Shown in pieces: positions 38,437 through 48,592 of a DNA stretch of 51,159 bases. The notes under the pieces are model-generated. The model searched no databases. It saw only the letters and a list, made by a program, of their open reading frames with translations, and was not told the DNA's origin. The translations under genes were made by a program, and so were the position numbers. Each line of letters starts with the position of its first letter. The first letter of the stretch is position 1. Origin of the DNA: Streptococcus sp. HSISM1 (GTDB lineage Bacteria > Bacillota > Bacilli > Lactobacillales > Streptococcaceae); assembly GCF_000448565.1 (NCBI RefSeq), contig NZ_CM002128.1:666843-718001 (forward strand), written 5' to 3'.

Positions 38437-39285
38437 TTAAACGATGGGGATATACCCGACTGCTAAGCTATGGTCACCTAAGTGCGTCCCAATCACCCCT
38501 CCAAAGGTAGCAAAAGGAATATCACCTTCCACTCCTTCTTCAATGAGCAGTTGGCGAAGTGCTTCTGCTTTTTCAGGGACATTGGCATGGATGACAAAGA
38601 CTTGGTAATGACCATCTGCGATATCTGATACAACAATCTCTACCAAGCGTTTCATGGCTTTCTTTTCCGTCCGGACTTTCTCAAAGACCTCAATCACACC
38701 TTCATCATTAAAATGAAGAATAGGCTTGATGCTCAAGAGGTTCCCAAGAATAGCAGCCCCATTTGACAGACGGCCACCTTTAACCAAGTGGTTCAAATCA
38801 TCCACCATGATATAGGCAGAAGTTCCATCAATCTGGTGTTGGACATTGGCAACAATCTCATCAAAGGAACGGCCTTCACCAGCCCATTTCAAGCAGTCTT
38901 CTGCCATCATCCCTAGAGGAGCACTGGTGATTTTTGAATCCGGAAATTCGACGGTCAAGCCTTCGAATTCGTCCTTCAAATATTGGATATTTTGGTAGAA
39001 ACCAGAAATACCTGATGACAAGAAAAGACCGATAGCATGCGTATAGCCTTTAGCTGTCAAACCAGATAAGACTTCTTCTAACTCTGCCACACTCGGCTGG
39101 CTAGTCTTTGGCAATTCCTTAGACGCAGCCATCTTTTGGTAGAACTCATCGTGTGTCAGGTTCTTCCCTTCAACATAAGACTCCCCATCTATATAGATCG
39201 AGATCTCTAAAATAAATAAGTCGTCGTGATGGAGCACGTCTTGCGGTAAATAGGCAGACGAATCCGTGATCACTGCTAATTTCAT
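38437..39285 (-). CDS. DegV/FakB family fatty-acid-binding protein
   Basis: The 282-residue DegV-family protein binds a fatty acid in its two-domain cleft and in Firmicutes presents it to the FakA kinase. Family features are the N-terminal [24 protein letters not shown] with the Thr-Ser pair at the carboxylate site, [11 protein letters not shown] and [11 protein letters not shown]. It follows the DUF1149 gene by 3 bases. Which fatty acid it prefers is unknown. Confidence 0.93.
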   Translation of the reverse strand: MKLAVITDSSAYLPQDVLHHDDLFILEISIYIDGESYVEGKNLTHDEFYQKMAASKELPKTSQPSVAELEEVLSGLTAKGYTHAIGLFLSSGISGFYQNIQYLKDEFEGLTVEFPDSKITSAPLGMMAEDCLKWAGEGRSFDEIVANVQHQIDGTSAYIMVDDLNHLVKGGRLSNGAAILGNLLSIKPILHFNDEGVIEVFEKVRTEKKAMKRLVEIVVSDIADGHYQVFVIHANVPEKAEALRQLLIEEGVEGDIPFATFGGVIGTHLGDHSLAVGYIPIV

Positions 39286-39288
39286 TGA

Positions 39289-39663
39289 TTAAAACTCCAA
39301 ATTAATACCCGGTAAATCAAGGGCAATTTCTGTGACTTCGTAAGTCAAACGGTTGAGCATATTCAAGCAAGGGCGAGCCAATTCTTCCACTTCGTCTTTG
39401 CTGAATTCACTTGGTTCATTGACATAACGACCAAACAAGTGGTTGATTTGAGTGATGGTTCCGCTGATCACAAAACCGTCAAAAACGATCATATAGCTCA
39501 AGATCACAATCAAAGAAGTTGTGTTTTGTTCTTGATCACGATTGATTAATTGAAAGTTTACATCTACTTTTGTTTCAGGGATGCCATTTTCTTTTTCCCA
39601 CTCAAAATTACGAGCATCATAGTGGTATTGGCTGACAAATTCTTTTTCACGTTGAATATCCAT
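39289..39663 (-). CDS. DUF1149 family protein
   Basis: A 124-residue soluble, acidic protein with the sequence style of DUF1149 (SecB-like fold), conserved in streptococci ahead of degV-dapB-cca. It has no signal peptide and no catalytic motif. It is first of the run down to the DUF308-like gene. The 200-base gap upstream (39664-39864) shows no gene and should contain the promoter. Confidence 0.8.
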   Translation of the reverse strand: MDIQREKEFVSQYHYDARNFEWEKENGIPETKVDVNFQLINRDQEQNTTSLIVILSYMIVFDGFVISGTITQINHLFGRYVNEPSEFSKDEVEELARPCLNMLNRLTYEVTEIALDLPGINLEF

Positions 39664-39864
39664 TTTTATTCTCCTAAAAATATGCGATAGGCTTATTATA
39701 TCATAATTCAGCTCAAGATACCAACGTAGAATGAGGTGATTTTTTCGCTAGTACAAGAAGAAAAGATCAGAAAAGTTTGGCCAGTCTTTAACTTGTTTTG
39801 CCCAATTCTTCGCTAACTCTTTTGTAAGGATCGAAAAAACAAGATAAAGACTTTTGAATGACGA

Positions 39865-40302
39865 TTAGTCATAATAATACCAACCGCCATCCCTATAAAT
39901 TCTTATGGGTTGCATCTCATAAATTCCAAATTCCTTTGGTGTGCTGGTAGCATTATCTATAGAAAAGCCAACCATGAATTTTGTTTGTTCATTCTGATTC
40001 ACCTTTCCTCTAAGAGTTAACATATAGCTACCACCTTGAGGTGTTCCATTGCCTACCTGTCCAACTTCCATACTCTCCCAATCAAACTGAACACTTTTAA
40101 CCTTAGGACTCAAAGATTTTACAAAATCAGCCATATCTTTTTCATGTTCCCTTAAATAAGCCAGTTGCTTCTCTCTAGCGCTAAGTTGCTTACTTGATTG
40201 AGTGTCATTTGAAAAGATGCTTTGTTTTTGACTAGCGATAATTATACCCCCTGCTAATACAGTAGCGATGGCTAAAAGAATTGCCAGTTTACCTTTTTTC
40301 AT
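39865..40302 (-). CDS. Membrane-anchored protein of unknown function, paralogue A
   Basis: The 145-residue protein has one N-terminal hydrophobic segment (about residues 5-24) without a lipobox Cys, so it is probably anchored in the membrane with the rest outside. A helical linker (LSAREKQLAYLREHEKD) leads to a strand-rich domain: FVKSLSPKVKSVQFDWES, then VGNGTPQGGSYMLTLRG. Paralogue C (41568..42005) is also 145 residues and shares the LSPKVxSVQ and VGNGTPQ cores. The gene is third of three same-strand genes of this type. I do not know the function. Confidence 0.7.
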   Translation of the reverse strand: MKKGKLAILLAIATVLAGGIIIASQKQSIFSNDTQSSKQLSAREKQLAYLREHEKDMADFVKSLSPKVKSVQFDWESMEVGQVGNGTPQGGSYMLTLRGKVNQNEQTKFMVGFSIDNATSTPKEFGIYEMQPIRIYRDGGWYYYD

Positions 40303-40432
40303 GCTTCATCCTCCTTGATAAGGACAAGTTATAATAATTGTATCGAAATATGAATAGATTGCAACAACATGACTAGATGATATTTATGTCGGAAAAGAAA
40401 AAGCCACGATTTCCGGACCTTTCTTTAAACTA

Positions 40433-41510
40433 CTACTGCTCGACCAAAACCTGACGTTGCTTGCTCAGCTCATTATCTTTGTCCACATCATAATATCTGT
40501 CAAACTCATCCTTGGTATTCACTTGATGGACTTGTACATCCGTACTCAATTCTGCCGGAATTGTAATTCCTTCATAGAGATTCGTATTAGCGGGAACGAA
40601 GAGTTGGTAAAGCTCAATAAACTGTTGGACATTTCCGTAAACAGTATCATAGTCTAGTTTGGAATCAATCAGAATATAAAACTGAGAGTCCTTTTTACTT
40701 AATAATTGATAAGCTTTTGGATCTTTTGACTCCAGTACACTGTTATTTAATACATTTATTCTAAAGGATAGCATATTTTGATTTATGCTATCAACCCCAG
40801 TTGTCGTACTAAGATTATCCGTAGTTTCTGAAATTCTATCTTTTAATTTACCTAAATCTACAAAAATATCTTGACGATTATTTCGTTGCATTTTCGTATC
40901 TTCCCACTCAATTTGCTTTGTCTCTAGATTTAGCCAAAGATATTTACTAATAGTTTTTTCTTCAGTAGTTAGATAAGATTTGATAGGTAGATAATTTTTC
41001 CCATCTTTTTCTACAATCGCTTCAATTTCTGCTGGCTTATAAGTCTTATTATATTTTTTTACAAAACGATAAAGGTCTAGATCTTCTTTTTTAAGGTGTG
41101 ATTTTGTATTTTATAGATTGAAAGTTTGAAATAACCTTCAGAATCATCTTTTGGAAAAGACATTGTTGGTATATTCTTTAATTTTTTATATTCTGACGAA
41201 TAATATAGCGTTCATTAGATGCCCCATGTACACCTAAATACTTTTCACTTAAATCTGGATTGTACTTTGCAAATAGCTTATCTTCTTCAGGAGTTAGGGA
41301 TTTCCAATGAACCACAACACCTCGTCCATCATCCAAGAATTTATAAGAATCAATTTCCCATTGACCTGTGTAGTAATCATAGTTCTTATATTTATCACGC
41401 TCCTGCTTGGCTTTTTCTATTTTTTGCTGATGTTGATAGGCAAAAAGTCCAAAAACAGCGACTGCAATTACTAGAACTAACGAAACAACAATAATAATTT
41501 TCTTTTTCAT
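40433..41510 (-). CDS. Membrane-anchored protein of unknown function B, frame broken twice
   Basis: A 359-residue protein is restored if one A is added at 41182-41187 and one at 41087-41092. As read, an N-terminal part (110 residues) stops at 41178, and a C-terminal part is open from about 41090 to 40433. Restored junctions are RQNIKKLKNIPTMSFPKDD and NHTLKKEDLDLYRF. The N-terminus has one membrane segment (IIIVVSLVLVIAVAVFGLFAY) without a lipobox; the rest is soluble and probably extracellular. It lies between paralogues A and C. No family recognised. Confidence 0.6.
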
Positions 41511-41567
41511 TTATCCCTTTCCCTTTTCTACTAAAAATCTAATCCATTGCAAAAGTTTTTTAGAGAT

Positions 41568-42005
41568 CTATTCGTCAAAATATTCGCCTCCTACACGAAG
41601 TGGACCACCGCTACCAATTCCTTCAATAGAGCCTGTATCACCGTTCTTAGTGTCTTTTAAATAAACCAAAACACTCCAGCTTGAATTTTGGATATGGTTA
41701 AAGCCTCCAAAAACTCGAAGAACTTGACCGCCGCTCTGAGGAGTACCATTTCCTACTTCTTCCCATTTTGTTTCATCCCAAGCAATCTGGACAGATTCAA
41801 CTTTAGGACTTAACGATTTTACATAATCTTCGATTTCCTTCGTATGCTTCTTTACATCTTCTAACTGTTGTGCCTTGGGACTGGCTTGCTTTACTTGATG
41901 ACTAATAATTGAAAACAAGTTTGGATGTTGAAAACTGATAATGGCCACTCCTGATAAAGCAATTGCTGTAAATCCCAATATGAGAACTTTCTTCTTTTTT
42001 CTCAT
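41568..42005 (-). CDS. Membrane-anchored protein of unknown function, paralogue C
   Basis: The 145-residue paralogue of the protein at 39865..40302. The start is ATG 42005, with GGAGGATCA directly before it; a longer frame to 42071 has no ribosome binding site. One N-terminal membrane segment (LILGFTAIALSGVAIIS) is followed by a helical linker and YVKSLSPKVESVQIAWDE, EVGNGTPQSGGQVLRVFGG. It is first of the three-gene set, after the fruA terminator region. Function unknown. Confidence 0.7.
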   Translation of the reverse strand: MRKKKKVLILGFTAIALSGVAIISFQHPNLFSIISHQVKQASPKAQQLEDVKKHTKEIEDYVKSLSPKVESVQIAWDETKWEEVGNGTPQSGGQVLRVFGGFNHIQNSSWSVLVYLKDTKNGDTGSIEGIGSGGPLRVGGEYFDE

Positions 42006-42097
42006 TGATCCTCCAAGAAAAATGCTTTCTACTATCATATCGAAATCTATAGAGATAAGCAACTTCATCACTAGTTGGTGTTTTTAGCAATAAAAAA

Positions 42098-42204
42098 GGG
42101 AGTGGGAAAGAACTCTGACTAATTAAAAGAGTTCGTATTCCCGCCCCCGCACAGTTGATTAGGTCATCTTTGGAGCTTATAAAGTGAACAAAGATGCCAA
42201 TCAA
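42098..42204. repeat. Streptococcal intergenic two-hairpin repeat
   Basis: The first hairpin is GGGAAAGAACTC ... GAGTTCGTATTCCC (about 42103-42140). The second is nested: GTTGATT (42153), CATCTTT (42164), AAAGATG (42189), AATCAAC (42198). Between them lies CCCGCCCCCGCACAG. From memory, similar GTGGGA...CCCACCCCCGCACAG...CAACCACTGCG units are scattered between genes in oral streptococci. The first hairpin also resembles the one at 46027-46062. Confidence 0.55.
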
Positions 42205-42240
42205 CCACTGCGTCATATATTTATTTTTATAAGACTTCAA

Positions 42241-42265
42241 AGGCTGGACGATTTTTGCCCAGCCT
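42241..42265 (-). terminator. fruA terminator
   Basis: AGGCTGG / CCAGCCT hairpin 13 bases after the fruA stop; T-rich on both sides. Confidence 0.6.
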
Positions 42266-42278
42266 CTTTTAGTCATAT

Positions 42279-44256
42279 TTAGTTTTTAGGTTTGCGAAGC
42301 AATCCGAATAAGATACCACTTACGACTGCACCGATCAATACGAACAAGATGTATAGAAGTGGGTTTGAAGTAAGGGCAATAACGAAGATTCCTCCGTGAG
42401 GAGCCATGAGTTTCAAGCCTGCAAGACCAACAAGGGCACCTGTCAAAGCTGAACCTGCAATGAAGCTAGGGATGGCACGAGCTGGGTCAGCTGCACCGAA
42501 TGGAATGGCACCTTCTGTGATGAAGGAAAGACCCATAACGATGTTTGTCAAACCTGAATCGCGTTCTTCCTGTGTGAATTTATCTTTAAACAATACAGTT
42601 GCTACGAATACTGCCAATGGAGGAACCATACCAGCTGCCATAACTGCCGCCATAACAGTAGAACCACCACCAGAAAGAGCTGAAGCTGTCAAAGTACCTG
42701 TACCAAATACATAAGCAGCTTTATTAACTGGTCCACCCATATCGACAGCCATCATACCACCGACAAGAAGACCAAGAAGAACTGCTGAACTTCCTCCAAG
42801 ATTTGTAAGGAAAGTATTCATTCCAGTGTTAATAGCTGACATTGGAATGTTCAATACAAACATAATTGCTGCGGTAAATCCAACACCAAGCAATGGCAAG
42901 AGTAAGATTGAACGGATACCGTCGAGTGTACGTGGAAGACCTGCAAGAACTTTACGAAGAACAAGAATCACTCCACCTGCAAGGAAACCACCAACCAAGG
43001 CTCCAAGGAAACCGGAACTTTGTGCGGCAGGAATAGTTGCTTTAGTAGCTCCGTATGCAACATTTCCGAGGGCAGCACCGCTGTCAGCAATAGCACCTGC
43101 TACAAAACCAGCAACCAAACCTGGTTTTTCTGCAATAGAGAATCCAATAAATCCTGCAAGAATTGGTAACATGAAACCAAAGGCAGCTTTACCAGCACTC
43201 ATGAAGTAAGCAGCAGGCTGGTTATAAGAACCAAGTTGTTTCAAAGACTCAAGGTCAGTTGGCACACCAAGAACTTGGTCAATCAAGAAGGCAAGGGCGA
43301 TCAAGATACCACCACCGATAACGAATGGAAGCATTTGAGAAACCCCACTCATCAAGTGTTTGTAGAAGGCTCCACCCAAGCTCAATTTTTCTTGGCTAGT
43401 GCTAGCTTGTGCAGCATTTTCAGCATGGAAGACATCTGCTTTGCCATCCAAGATGGTTTGGATCAATTCTTCTGTCTGACGGATACCGGCTGCGACTGGT
43501 TTAGAGATCAATTTTTTGCCATCGAAACGAGCGGTTTCAACTGCTTTATCAGCTGCAATGATGACCCCTTCAGCTTTGGCGATTTCTTCAGCTGTCAAGC
43601 GGTTGCCGACACCAGATGCACCGTTGGTTTCAACGCGTACCGTAACACCCATTTCTTCCCCTTTTTTTGATGAGGGCTTCTTCTGCCATGTAAGTGTGGG
43701 CAATACCTGTTGTACATGCTGTAACGGCAACGATGAGAGGCTTGTCAGATGAAGCTGCTTCTTTGACAGCTTCTGCTTTTTTCGCTTCTTCAGCTGCAGC
43801 TTCTTGCTCTTCTGCATCAAAGGCTGCGATCACTTGATCAGGAGTGCTGGCTTGGCGAAGTTTGTCCGCAAATCCTGGTTTCATCAAGTACTTAGACAAT
43901 TCAGCAAGGGCTGCCAAGTGAGTGTCATTTGCTCCTTCTGGAGCTGCGATCATGAAGAACAAGTCTGTTGGTTGACCATCCAGTGAAGCATAGTCCACAC
44001 CCTTGTTTGATTTGGCAAACAAGACAGTTGCTTCTTTGACTGCTTCATTTTTGCTGTGGGGCATGGCAATTCCGTCACCCAAACCAGTGGAAGTTTGTGC
44101 TTCACGGTTCATGATTCCAGCCTTGAAGGTGTCAAAATCTGTCACCACACCATTATCAACGAGCGATTGGACCATCTCATTGATCACGCCCTCTTTATCT
44201 GTTGCCTGAAGGTCAAACAACATCACGTTTTTATTTAAAACGTCTTGAATTTTCAT
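42279..44256 (-). CDS. fruA: Fructose PTS EIIABC, frame broken at an A7 run
   Basis: Two frames join into a 658-residue fructose permease. EIIA (residues about 1-150) has the phosphorylated His in GIAMPHSKNE. EIIB (about 170-265) has the active Cys in VTACTTGIAHTYMAEE. EIIC (about 290-650) has about 9-10 membrane segments. The break is at 43662-43668 (T7 on plus): removal of one A from the coding strand restores EEALIKKGEEMGVTVRVE across the EIIB domain. As read, EIIB is cut and EIIC would have to start internally. It overlaps fruK by 4 bases. It imports fructose as fructose-1-phosphate. Confidence 0.85.
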
Positions 44257-45164
44257 AGTTTTTCTACCTCAACTTTTTCATAAGTTTCTTTTATATAGTC
44301 AGCTGTCGCCAAGTCATCTGAGAAGGTGGTCGCTGTTCCGCAAGCCACACCCCATTTGAAGGCTTCGATAACATCTCCCGTCGTTGCAAGTTTCCCAGTG
44401 AAACCTGCCACCATGGAATCTCCAGCCCCGACAGAATTCTTCACTTGACCCTTGATTGGTTTTGCGAAGTAAGTACCGTTTGGACTGACAAGAAGAGCTC
44501 CATCACCCGCCATGGAAATAATGACGTTTTGTGCTCCTTTGTCCAAGATTTCTTTGGCGTAACGTTCAATTTCTGGTAATTCCGTCAAGGTAACTCCAAA
44601 AATATCTCCCAATTCATGGTTATTTGGTTTGACCAATTGGGGATTGAACTCTAAGGAATCAATCAAGGTTTGCCCTTCAAAGTCACAAACCACTTGCGCA
44701 CCTGTCGCACGTGTTGCTGCGATCAATTGTTTGTAAACGGCATTCCCAAGTGAAGATGGGGCAGATCCTGCAAAGACTACCACATCATCTGCTGTTAAGC
44801 CCGATAAGATGTTAAGCAATTCTTTCAACTGAGCTTCCGTCACTTCTGGGCCGTTCCCATTGATCTCTGTTTCCTCATCGGCCTTGATCTTGACATTGAT
44901 CCGTGTATCTTGGTCCACTGTCACAAAGTTGGTGGAAATGGCTTCGCTAGTCAGTACATCTTCGATGAAGCGTCCAGTGAAACCACCGATAAATCCAGTC
45001 GCTGTGTTCTCGATATCGAGACGTTTCAAGACACGACTGACATTGATTCCCTTACCACCGGCGAATTTATCTTCCGAAGCCATCCGATTGACCGCTCCAG
45101 TCTCTACATGATCGAGACGAACAATATAGTCAATGGCTGGATTCAGTGTTACTGTATAAATCAA
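44253..45164 (-). CDS. fruK: 1-phosphofructokinase
   Basis: The 303-residue PfkB-family kinase converts fructose-1-phosphate to fructose-1,6-bisphosphate. The N-terminal VTLNPAIDYIV and GGKGINVSRVLKRL (signature 1) are followed by KPNNHELGDIFG and the C-terminal NSVGAGDSMVAGFTG (signature 2, with the catalytic Asp). It overlaps fruR upstream and fruA downstream by 4 bases each, giving tight coupling of the operon. Confidence 0.95.
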   Translation of the reverse strand: MIYTVTLNPAIDYIVRLDHVETGAVNRMASEDKFAGGKGINVSRVLKRLDIENTATGFIGGFTGRFIEDVLTSEAISTNFVTVDQDTRINVKIKADEETEINGNGPEVTEAQLKELLNILSGLTADDVVVFAGSAPSSLGNAVYKQLIAATRATGAQVVCDFEGQTLIDSLEFNPQLVKPNNHELGDIFGVTLTELPEIERYAKEILDKGAQNVIISMAGDGALLVSPNGTYFAKPIKGQVKNSVGAGDSMVAGFTGKLATTGDVIEAFKWGVACGTATTFSDDLATADYIKETYEKVEVEKL

Positions 45165-45904
45165 ACCTCTATAACCTCCGTTTTTTCTTTTAAAACCTTT
45201 AATCGTTGCGGTTCACATTGATTGGTGATAATCATGGCTCGCTTGATAGGAGCCACTTTGACAAAGGATGTCACCCCAATTTTCGAATCATCCGCTAGGA
45301 TATAGGTCTTTTTCGCATTTTCGATAATCGCACGCTTGACAGATCCTTCTTCCAGGTCTGGAGTGCTGTAAAATTCATCATCGATTCCATTCATTCCAAG
45401 AAAGGCCTTGTCAAAATTCAACTGACCGATCTGATTGAGCGCAATCCCTCCGATACTAGCATCTGTAGAAGATTTTACCTTCCCACCGATGATGACCGTT
45501 GGAACATTTCGCTCGACCAACTTGGTCGCATGGTGAATCGAGTTGGTCACCACGGTTACCGTTGGATTGACAATTTCTTGTACCAAAAGTTCATTGGTCG
45601 TCCCGGCATCGATAAAGATTACATCATGATCCTTGATCAATTCCGACGCTTTTACCGCGATCTTTGACTTAACTTGAATGTTTTTGATAGATTTTTCTTT
45701 ATTGCTTTCTTCCTCTTGAAGAAAATGCAGGCTTTCCGCACCGCCGTGAACCCGGCGAAGTTTACTTTCAGCTTCTAATTCATCCAAGTCACGTCGAACC
45801 GTTGATTCAGACGTTCCCAGCTCTTGCACAAGGGTTTCTAAGGAAACAAACTTTTCCTTTAATACCTTTTCGAGGATAAATTGTTTTCGTTCCGACTTAA
45901 GCAT
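45161..45904 (-). CDS. fruR: DeoR-family fructose operon repressor
   Basis: The 247-residue DeoR regulator has an N-terminal winged helix-turn-helix (LVQELGTSESTVRRDLDELE, residues about 22-41) and a C-terminal sugar-phosphate domain with IFIDAGTTNE and VTNSIHHA. It is the first gene of fruRKA and probably represses it until fructose-1-phosphate accumulates; this is family knowledge. GGAGGAG lies 5 bases before the ATG. Confidence 0.92.
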   Translation of the reverse strand: MLKSERKQFILEKVLKEKFVSLETLVQELGTSESTVRRDLDELEAESKLRRVHGGAESLHFLQEEESNKEKSIKNIQVKSKIAVKASELIKDHDVIFIDAGTTNELLVQEIVNPTVTVVTNSIHHATKLVERNVPTVIIGGKVKSSTDASIGGIALNQIGQLNFDKAFLGMNGIDDEFYSTPDLEEGSVKRAIIENAKKTYILADDSKIGVTSFVKVAPIKRAMIITNQCEPQRLKVLKEKTEVIEV

Positions 45905-45916
45905 TTCTCCTCCTTT

Positions 45917-45964
45917 TGCAATCGATTACAAGGACTATTATACTTCATCTCCAAAAAATGTCAA
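45917..45964 (-). promoter_or_regulatory. fruRKA promoter with a cre box
   Basis: On the minus strand TTGACA (45964-45959), a 16-base spacer and TATAAT (45942-45937) form a near-consensus promoter. Six bases downstream TGTAATCGATTGCA (45930-45917) matches the CcpA cre consensus TGWAANCGNTNWCA at every fixed position. It could also serve FruR. Glucose repression of the operon is the expected result. Confidence 0.8.
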
Positions 45965-46026
45965 CACTTTTTATCATTTTCTGTCATTTTCTTTCAAAAA
46001 TTCTAAAAGTGTACAAAAAAAGAGCA

Positions 46027-46062
46027 GGAAAGAACTCATTTTGTTAAGCGAGTTCTTTTCCC
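46027..46062 (-). terminator. Terminator of the SEC10/PgrA-like gene
   Basis: On the minus strand GGGAAAAGAACTC pairs with GAGTTCTTTCC, followed by TGCTCTTTTTTT. The stem is similar to the first hairpin of the intergenic repeat at 42098. Confidence 0.7.
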
Positions 46063-46133
46063 ACCCTCATAAATTTTCTCTAAAGATTTTAAGCAATAAA
46101 GTGTCTATGCATCCACTCTATTCTCAGTATGTC

Positions 46134-48454
46134 TTAATCATTATTTGAAGATTGTTTCTTTTTCTTGAAACCAAACAATCCGGCAAGTAGCCCAACGACT
46201 ACACCTGTTGTTGCTGCTGCATATTTGGAAGAATCTGCACTTGCCACAGCTTGGCTGTTTTCTTTTTTGGGTTTGATTTCTTCTACTTTGGCTTCTTGTT
46301 TTGGAGCTGGAGTAGCTCTTGGTGCTTGCGCTTGCGGACTATTGGTACTTGTTGGAAGAACTGTTGGTCTATCCGAAAAAGTGGTTGGATTGCTTGAGCG
46401 GATATCCATCGGCATATCTGCTGCTTCTAAAATAGCTGGATCCATCCGCGACGCTAGATCTTCATATTGGGAATTCAACAGTTCCACGACACTTTGATAA
46501 GATTGAAGAGTTGTGAATTCTGCTTCCAATTTTTCTTTTTATTTTCCAAATTAGCCACCGCAGCAGATAAAACTGATTGGGCTTTGACCAATAATTCTGG
46601 AGCATTTTTAAAGTCAGAAAGACGTTTTTCAGCAGCAACCAGGCGCTCTTGCGCTGCCTTCAAGCCCTCATGCGCTTCTTGAACGACTTGGGCTTTCTCT
46701 GCTTCTTCCGCTTTTAAACGATCTAATTTCTCACGCGCAGCTGCTAACAAATCTTTGGCTTTTTGAAGAGTTGCTTCTTTTGGTTGGATCGCTGCTTCAA
46801 TCCGACCTCGAGATACATCAAGAGTCGCTTTTGCTTTTTCAACTGCATGATCCTTGCTGACAAGAAGAATTTTGTAATTTTGGATGGTCTTTTGGACATT
46901 GGCCATCTCTACTGCCACATTCGAATTAGCATGGCGGGCATCTTCTAATTTGCCTTGCAAGATAATGATTTGGGACTCTTGATTGGCCTTGTCCAACTTG
47001 AGGTTAGCGACTTCATCAGATTTTGCTTTCACATCTGATCTTGTCGTTGTAGCACCAGCTCCCTGACGCAATTGGTAAGCAAGCGCATTGGTTGACACTG
47101 CTGAATTGACCGGGTTATGTAAGAAAGCTGCTTCTGACATGGCATTACTTGGGTCATAAGCCACTGATAAAGCCGTTGCTTTGTTGTCCACCATTTGGAG
47201 GTAATGACCAACCTTAGCAAAGGCCTCAGCCCCAATCTTCATATAGATGTCGTTGGCATCGATTTGTGTTTCGTCTGTTGGTAAACCATATTGAGCCGCC
47301 ACTTCTTGGTAAGCCGCTTTTTCATTGTGCCAAAAGTCTACTGCACCAGCAGGCGAGAAGCCATAGGCGATGTTTTCGTTTGGCAAATACTTAAACATAT
47401 GCCAGTTGGCTTTTTTGAAGTATTCCAACTGAACTTGACTGGCAGGAAGGGAATAAGGATCCAGCTCTAATTCAGGCAGGCCGGCATTGCGACGATAGCT
47501 ATTGATGGCATCGGCAATTTCAAGAGCTCGAAGGTTGGCTTGCAAAGATCCAGACTCTCCAACTGTTAAGCCGTCTTCTTCACGACCACGCTTGTAGAGG
47601 GCTAAAGCACTTGCTGCAGCTTCATTGCCATTGTCAGCTAAGTGTTGCAAATAACCTTCATAAGTCGCTTGACTCAACTGAACTGGGCTATTGGCCGCTG
47701 CTTGTTCTAAGGCTGCCAATTCTGCTTCCTTGGTAGCGATGACCGCTTTCAAATCTGTCAGACGCGTTTGAGCAAGTTGAATGTCGTTCTCAATTTGAGC
47801 CACTGTATCTGAACCGGTTTGCTGACTCGCTTGCAAGGTCGCGAGGTAATTCTGAGATTCTCGGATACTTTGCTCGACTTGACTTTGCTCCAACAAGGCT
47901 TGGTTGAGCACATTCTCATCATTTGAAATCGGTGCTTTGGCTTGGTTCAATTCATTTTGTGCTACATCGACCAAAGATTCTTGAGCTGTGACTTGATTTT
48001 CCTGTTGACGAACAGCCTCTACAACTTGATCATGTGCAGCTTCTGCTTCTCGAACCTTATTTTCTTCGATAGTCACATAAGCTTGAGCCACCTTGACGTC
48101 ATTTTCTGCATTCTGAACTTGGGCATCCGATGTCGTTGCGATGAGGTTTTCCGCATCCGTCACTTCTGCTTTCTTTTCTTCCAGTTCTTGTCCAGCAGCC
48201 TTGACTTCCGTTTGAGCATCGATCACTTTTTGCTCTTGGTAGTGGACATCTTTCACCACTTGGCCTTTTTGAGCTGTAATTTGCTTCAACTCATCGACCG
48301 TAATTGGTTTTTCGAATACTTCTGTACTGTTGGTTTCTGCATTTTCATTTTGCTTGACCTCTTCGGCACTAGCCTTGTGATTAAACATACCAGATAGGAC
48401 CGTTGTTGCGGCAATCCCCGTCGTGAAAACCGATTTTCCTAATTTCTTTCCCAT
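46134..48454 (-). CDS. SEC10/PgrA-like surface protein with CAP-type domain, frame broken once
   Basis: A 773-residue secreted protein when one A is added in the A-rich stretch at 46530-46540 (restoring NKKEKLEAEFTTLQSY). The start is ATG 48454; GGTGAG lies upstream. A signal peptide ends at about KASAEE (residue 32). Long Glu/Gln-rich coiled coils (about 60-250) precede a globular CAP-like or surface-exclusion domain (about 280-440: ALEIADAINSYRRNAGLPEL, WHMFKYLPNENIAYG). A second coiled coil and a Pro-rich stretch follow. The end AAATTGVVVGLLAGLFGFKKKK is a membrane segment plus Lys tail, but no LPXTG precedes it. Likely role: cell-surface interaction. The family call is by sequence style. 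Confidence 0.75.
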
Positions 48455-48576
48455 TAAACTCACCCCCAAAACTGAATCATTTCTTGAAGTTTCTCTACCC
48501 CTTAGCATACCACATTTTGTTACCAATAACTAGTAGGTTTAAAAAGTTTTTTCATAAAATTTTGGAGCAAAAGAAA

Positions 48577-48592
48577 AACAGCTGACGCTGTT
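48577..48592 (-). terminator. trmD terminator
   Basis: AACAGC / GCTGTT hairpin overlapping the trmD stop, followed on the minus strand by TTTCTTTT. Confidence 0.65.
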
